Assembly: GCA_003663525.1 (NCBI GenBank)
Contig: QMUF01000072.1
Location: 1-7,497, forward strand
Source: Thermococci archaeon
Lineage (GTDB): Archaea; Methanobacteriota_B; Thermococci; Thermococcales; Thermococcaceae
Reading direction: 5' to 3'
DNA length: 7,497 nt
The translations under genes were made by a program, and so were the position numbers. Below, in pieces: positions 6,001 to 7,497 of this stretch (positions are counted from its first letter, which is position 1; every line of letters begins with the position of its first letter). The notes under the pieces are model-generated. The model was not told where the DNA came from, made no database searches, and worked only from the letters and a program-made list of their open reading frames with translations.

Positions 6001-6056
6001 GGCTCAGTTGCGAGGGTAGTCATCATTCTTCAGCTAGCGAAATTATCCTCATCGCC
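6001..6056 (-). ncRNA. Box C/D guide sRNA (2'-O-methylation guide), 23S rRNA target for the D' guide
   Basis: On the minus strand, in order: terminal stem GGC (6054-6056), one unpaired G, box C ATGAGGA (6046-6052), a 12-nt guide TAATTTCGCTAG (6034-6045), box D' CTGA (6030-6033), a 3-nt spacer, a perfect box C' ATGATGA (6020-6026), a second 12-nt guide CTACCCTCGCAA (6008-6019), box D CTGA (6004-6007) and stem GCC (6001-6003). Two 12-nt spacers, all four boxes and a k-turn-compatible stem in 56 nt are what archaeal C/D sRNAs look like. Box C differs from RUGAUGA at one base. The D' guide pairs over 10 nt with UAGCGAAAUU of 23S rRNA just after helix 69; the N+5 rule points to the residue equivalent to E. 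coli C1934. The second guide would target UUGCGAGGGUAG; I could not place it. A TATA-like CTTAAAGTATAAAG (6071-6084, minus) could start it near 6055. Confidence 0.82.
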
Positions 6057-6058
6057 CG

Positions 6059-6070
6059 AAATTTTTATAT
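6059..6070 (+). promoter_or_regulatory. maf promoter for a leaderless transcript
   Basis: CCGAAATTTTTATAT (6056-6070) combines an A-rich BRE-like stretch with TATA element TTTTTATAT centred near 6067. A start 26-27 nt downstream falls at 6093-6094, on the ATG itself. No SD precedes the ATG (TTAAGTGCCTTTTG), which agrees with leaderless translation. Confidence 0.5.
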
Positions 6071-6093
6071 CTTTATACTTTAAGTGCCTTTTG

Positions 6094-6651
6094 ATGAAGC
6101 TTATACTTGCATCTCAAAGTCCAAGAAGAAGGAAGATTCTTGGAAGGTTCTTCCGAGAGTTTGATGTAATCCCAAGTCAGATTAGTGAAGAATCTAACGT
6201 CCAAGATTCTATAGCGGATGTAATTGAAGTTGCGAGAAAGAAAGCTTGGGATGTCTATAAAGAGCATGATGGCACTGTTATAGGAGCCGATACAGTAGTA
6301 ACGCTCGATGACAAAATATTGGGTAAACCAAAAAGCTCAGAAGAAGCTAAACAAATGCTTGGGCTTCTCAGTGGGAAAGTCCACGAAGTAATAACAGGGT
6401 ATTGTATAATACACGAAGGAAAGGAAATCTTAGGATATGAAATTACCAAAGTAAAGTTCAGGGAACTTGATAAGGATGAAATAGAGTGGTATATCTCTAC
6501 GGGGGAACCTCTCGACAAAGCTGGTGCTTATGGAATTCAAGGCAAAGGTGGGGTTTTAGTCGAGTGGATAAAAGGGGACTACTATAATGTCATTGGATTT
6601 CCAATGAAGATAATTGTGGAGCTTAAGAAGCTTGGGTTTAGGTTTTCATAA
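6094..6651 (+). CDS. maf: Maf-like nucleoside triphosphate pyrophosphatase (probable dTTP/UTP type)
   Basis: 185 residues, the usual Maf length. The family hydrolyses non-canonical or excess nucleoside triphosphates to monophosphates and pyrophosphate, keeping the nucleotide pool clean in the cytosol. The substrate loop LASQSPRRRKIL (5-16) is intact, the catalytic base is Asp66 in IGADTVV, and GKP (77-79), LSGKVHEVITGY (92-103) and GEPLDKAGAYGIQGKGG (137-153) follow, then GDYYNVIGFPM. The GIQG motif, rather than the EG-type of the m7GTP-specific YceF branch, points to the YhdE-like branch active on dTTP/UTP; this is by family comparison. TTG 6091 directly before the ATG is rejected: M at 6094 begins the family's usual short N-terminal strand. 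The 3' end overlaps the convergent PHP gene by 6 nt, so no terminator fits between them. Confidence 0.92.
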   Translation: MKLILASQSPRRRKILGRFFREFDVIPSQISEESNVQDSIADVIEVARKKAWDVYKEHDGTVIGADTVVTLDDKILGKPKSSEEAKQMLGLLSGKVHEVITGYCIIHEGKEILGYEITKVKFRELDKDEIEWYISTGEPLDKAGAYGIQGKGGVLVEWIKGDYYNVIGFPMKIIVELKKLGFRFS

Positions 6652-7296
6652 AAGTTCAGAAAACAGTAAGTCCTCCTTTTTGCCTCCGGCCTTTTTAAAG
6701 GCCTTTAGGCTCCAGTTGATGTTTCCGACATCTTTAGGTTGATGAGCATCGCTTCCAAAAACGAGTTTTACTCCCCTTTTTATGCACAACTTTATAAAAT
6801 CTAACTCGGGAACCCTATAACGTGTGCTTATCTCAAAACCCTTCCCATACTCTTCAGTAAGGTTAACTATTTCTTTGTAATCTTCTATCGAAGGATGCCC
6901 AATATATGGGAAAACATTTCCAAAGTGACCGATTATATCAACGTTTTCATCTTGGATAGCTGTCTTCACAAGCTCTAGGTATTTATAATGACTCCCGAGA
7001 TTAAAATACATATGGACTGAGGCTATCACATAGTCGAGCCTTTTTCGCATGTCATCAGTGATATCCACGCCTTCTGGAAGGATGTTAGCCTCTATACCTG
7101 CCAGCACAATTGTTTCACTCTCCTTTTTGGCTCGGTTTATTAAGGAGAGGTATGAATTCAAAACATGAGGAGTAAAAAAGTGGATATGATCACTTATACC
7201 TACTATTCTTAGGCCTTTTCTCTCTGCCTCGGCAATGTTGTCCCTTATATATCCAATTCCGTCGGAGAATCTGGTATGTGTGTGAAGATCCATCAT
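6646..7296 (-). CDS. PHP-domain metal-dependent phosphoesterase (histidinol-phosphatase-like)
   Basis: 216 residues, a single stand-alone PHP barrel. All expected metal ligands are present: H5 and H7 (DLHTHT), D12 (SDG), H37 (ISDH), E69 (GIEAN), H95 (ASVH), H124 (GHFGN), D183 and H185 (GSDAH), which fits a two- or three-metal phosphoesterase centre. PHP proteins include histidinol phosphatases, small phosphodiesterases and polymerase proofreading domains; size and the absence of other domains favour a small-molecule phosphatase, but the substrate is not determinable. No histidine-biosynthesis gene is near. I place the start at ATG 7296 (a second ATG follows directly): GGGAGT (7301-7306) is a fair SD 4-5 nt upstream, while the longer TTG 7362 frame adds 22 residues unlike the family and runs over a TATA box. 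The ATG overlaps the stop of a small upstream frame (ATGA), suggesting coupled translation. Confidence 0.88.
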   Translation of the reverse strand: MMDLHTHTRFSDGIGYIRDNIAEAERKGLRIVGISDHIHFFTPHVLNSYLSLINRAKKESETIVLAGIEANILPEGVDITDDMRKRLDYVIASVHMYFNLGSHYKYLELVKTAIQDENVDIIGHFGNVFPYIGHPSIEDYKEIVNLTEEYGKGFEISTRYRVPELDFIKLCIKRGVKLVFGSDAHQPKDVGNINWSLKAFKKAGGKKEDLLFSELL

Positions 7297-7430
7297 TTTA
7301 ACTCCCAGTGTATTGGTTTTTGAGAATTTAAAAGTCTTGCACTGTATGGATAAAATATCCAATGTAACCTTGACATTTTCTTTATTTCAAACTCTTGTCC
7401 CTTAAGGGGATGCGAGAATCCTAAATCCAA
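7293..7430 (-). CDS. Possible small protein of 45 residues upstream of the PHP gene
   Basis: On the minus strand a frame open from 7463 to the TGA at 7293-7295 encodes, from TTG 7430, MDLGFSHPLKGQEFEIKK (first 18) followed by a part rich in aromatic and basic residues (RLHWIFYPYSARLL, PIHWELK). Codon choice (AGG, AGA, ATA, AAG) suits the neighbours. The stop overlaps the PHP start as ATGATG, a common operon join. A TATA-like GCTTTAAAAG (7454-7463) predicts a start near 7432, almost on the TTG, so it may be leaderless. An ATG at 7376 would give only 27 residues. I recognise no family. Against it: non-ATG start, short length, and a TATA box for PHP inside it. Confidence 0.4.
   Translation of the reverse strand: MDLGFSHPLKGQEFEIKKMSRLHWIFYPYSARLLNSQKPIHWELK
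7327..7340 (-). promoter_or_regulatory. Possible PHP-gene promoter inside the small upstream frame
   Basis: Minus strand GCAAGACTTTTAAA (7327-7340) has a BRE-like GCAAGA and TATA element CTTTTAAA centred near 7330, predicting a transcript start near 7304 and a leader of about 8 nt before ATG 7296. Confidence 0.4.
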
Positions 7431-7453
7431 CTCTCCAGCAGAGGAGTGATACT

Positions 7454-7472
7454 CTTTTAAAGCTTAAAAATT
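7454..7472. promoter_or_regulatory. Symmetric TATA region, candidate divergent promoter
   Basis: CTTTTAAAGCTTAAAAATT is nearly self-complementary around AGCT, so it reads as a TATA element on both strands: GCTTTAAAAG leftward (start near 7432, small upstream frame/PHP) and GCTTAAAAA rightward (start near 7492, next to an ATG at 7489). Confidence 0.4.
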
Positions 7473-7488
7473 ATACAATATTGATAGA

Positions 7489-7497
7489 ATGAAGCGC
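7489..7497 (+). CDS. Possible start of a rightward gene cut by the window edge
   Basis: Only ATG AAG CGC (Met-Lys-Arg) is visible before the window ends. It is listed because a rightward TATA element (7462-7470) lies at the distance expected for a leaderless or near-leaderless start. No SD is present, and nothing about the product can be said. Confidence 0.2.

Noticed and set aside
5598..6026. Minus-strand frame of 142 residues over the PIN-ATPase 3' end and the C/D sRNA
   Set aside because: It is Ser/Phe-rich, typical of antisense frames of Lys/Glu-rich genes, and starts inside the sRNA. The plus-strand KH domain is well supported.
7297..7362. 22-residue N-terminal extension of the PHP protein from TTG 7362
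   Set aside because: No SD, it covers a TATA box, and PHP domains begin directly at the DLHTHT strand, as ATG 7296 gives.
1..7497. CRISPR array, tRNA or rRNA genes, prophage or defence operon
   Set aside because: No spaced direct-repeat array, cloverleaf or rRNA motif was seen while reading both strands, and the gene set is ordinary chromosomal housekeeping apart from the transposon remnant.

Overview
The window looks like chromosomal DNA from a hyperthermophilic euryarchaeon of the Thermococcales (Pyrococcus/Thermococcus type). This rests on AT-rich sequence with AGA/AGG and ATA codons, BRE/TATA boxes about 26 nt upstream of inferred transcript starts, GGTGA/GGGGTGA ribosome-binding sites, a MinD resembling Pyrococcus MinD, an archaeal PIN-ATPase-KH protein, and a box C/D guide RNA with 12-nt guides. 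No species call is made.

Layout. The left part reads leftward: a GT4 glycosyltransferase cut by the window edge (1-350), a secreted, sequon-rich protein with a cell-wall-binding-2-like fold and a helical tail (385-1551), and glutamine-dependent asparagine synthetase (1696-3141). An intergenic stretch of about 230 bp (3142-3368) holds the asnB promoter, a possible operator and an orphan right-end hairpin of an IS200/IS605 (TnpB/omega-RNA) element. Next comes a leftward MinD-family ATPase (3369-4082). It is divergent, across a compact promoter region, from a rightward PIN-ATPase-KH protein (4183-5991) related to the Holliday-junction ATPase PINA. In the gap before maf, on the minus strand, is a well-formed box C/D sRNA (6001-6056), one guide of which matches the universally conserved 23S rRNA segment after helix 69. 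A probably leaderless Maf nucleotide pyrophosphatase (6094-6651) converges with a PHP-domain phosphoesterase (6646-7296, minus), and their ends overlap by 6 nt. The PHP gene is preceded by, and overlaps, a possible 45-residue small gene (7293-7430, minus). At the right edge a symmetric TATA region may also serve a rightward gene that begins at 7489.

How the genes relate. The leftmost two genes suggest cell-surface glycosylation and envelope functions. The others are mostly stand-alone housekeeping genes: amide nitrogen assimilation, spatial-organisation ATPase, nucleic-acid processing, nucleotide sanitation, a metal phosphoesterase and rRNA modification. I see no multi-gene defence or biosynthetic system. 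The least ordinary items are the C/D sRNA and the orphan omega-RNA-like end. Five longest-frame starts (asnB, minD, PIN-ATPase, maf, PHP) begin at GTG or TTG codons that should be moved to internal ATGs, because the SD or TATA signals overlap or lie downstream of those codons.
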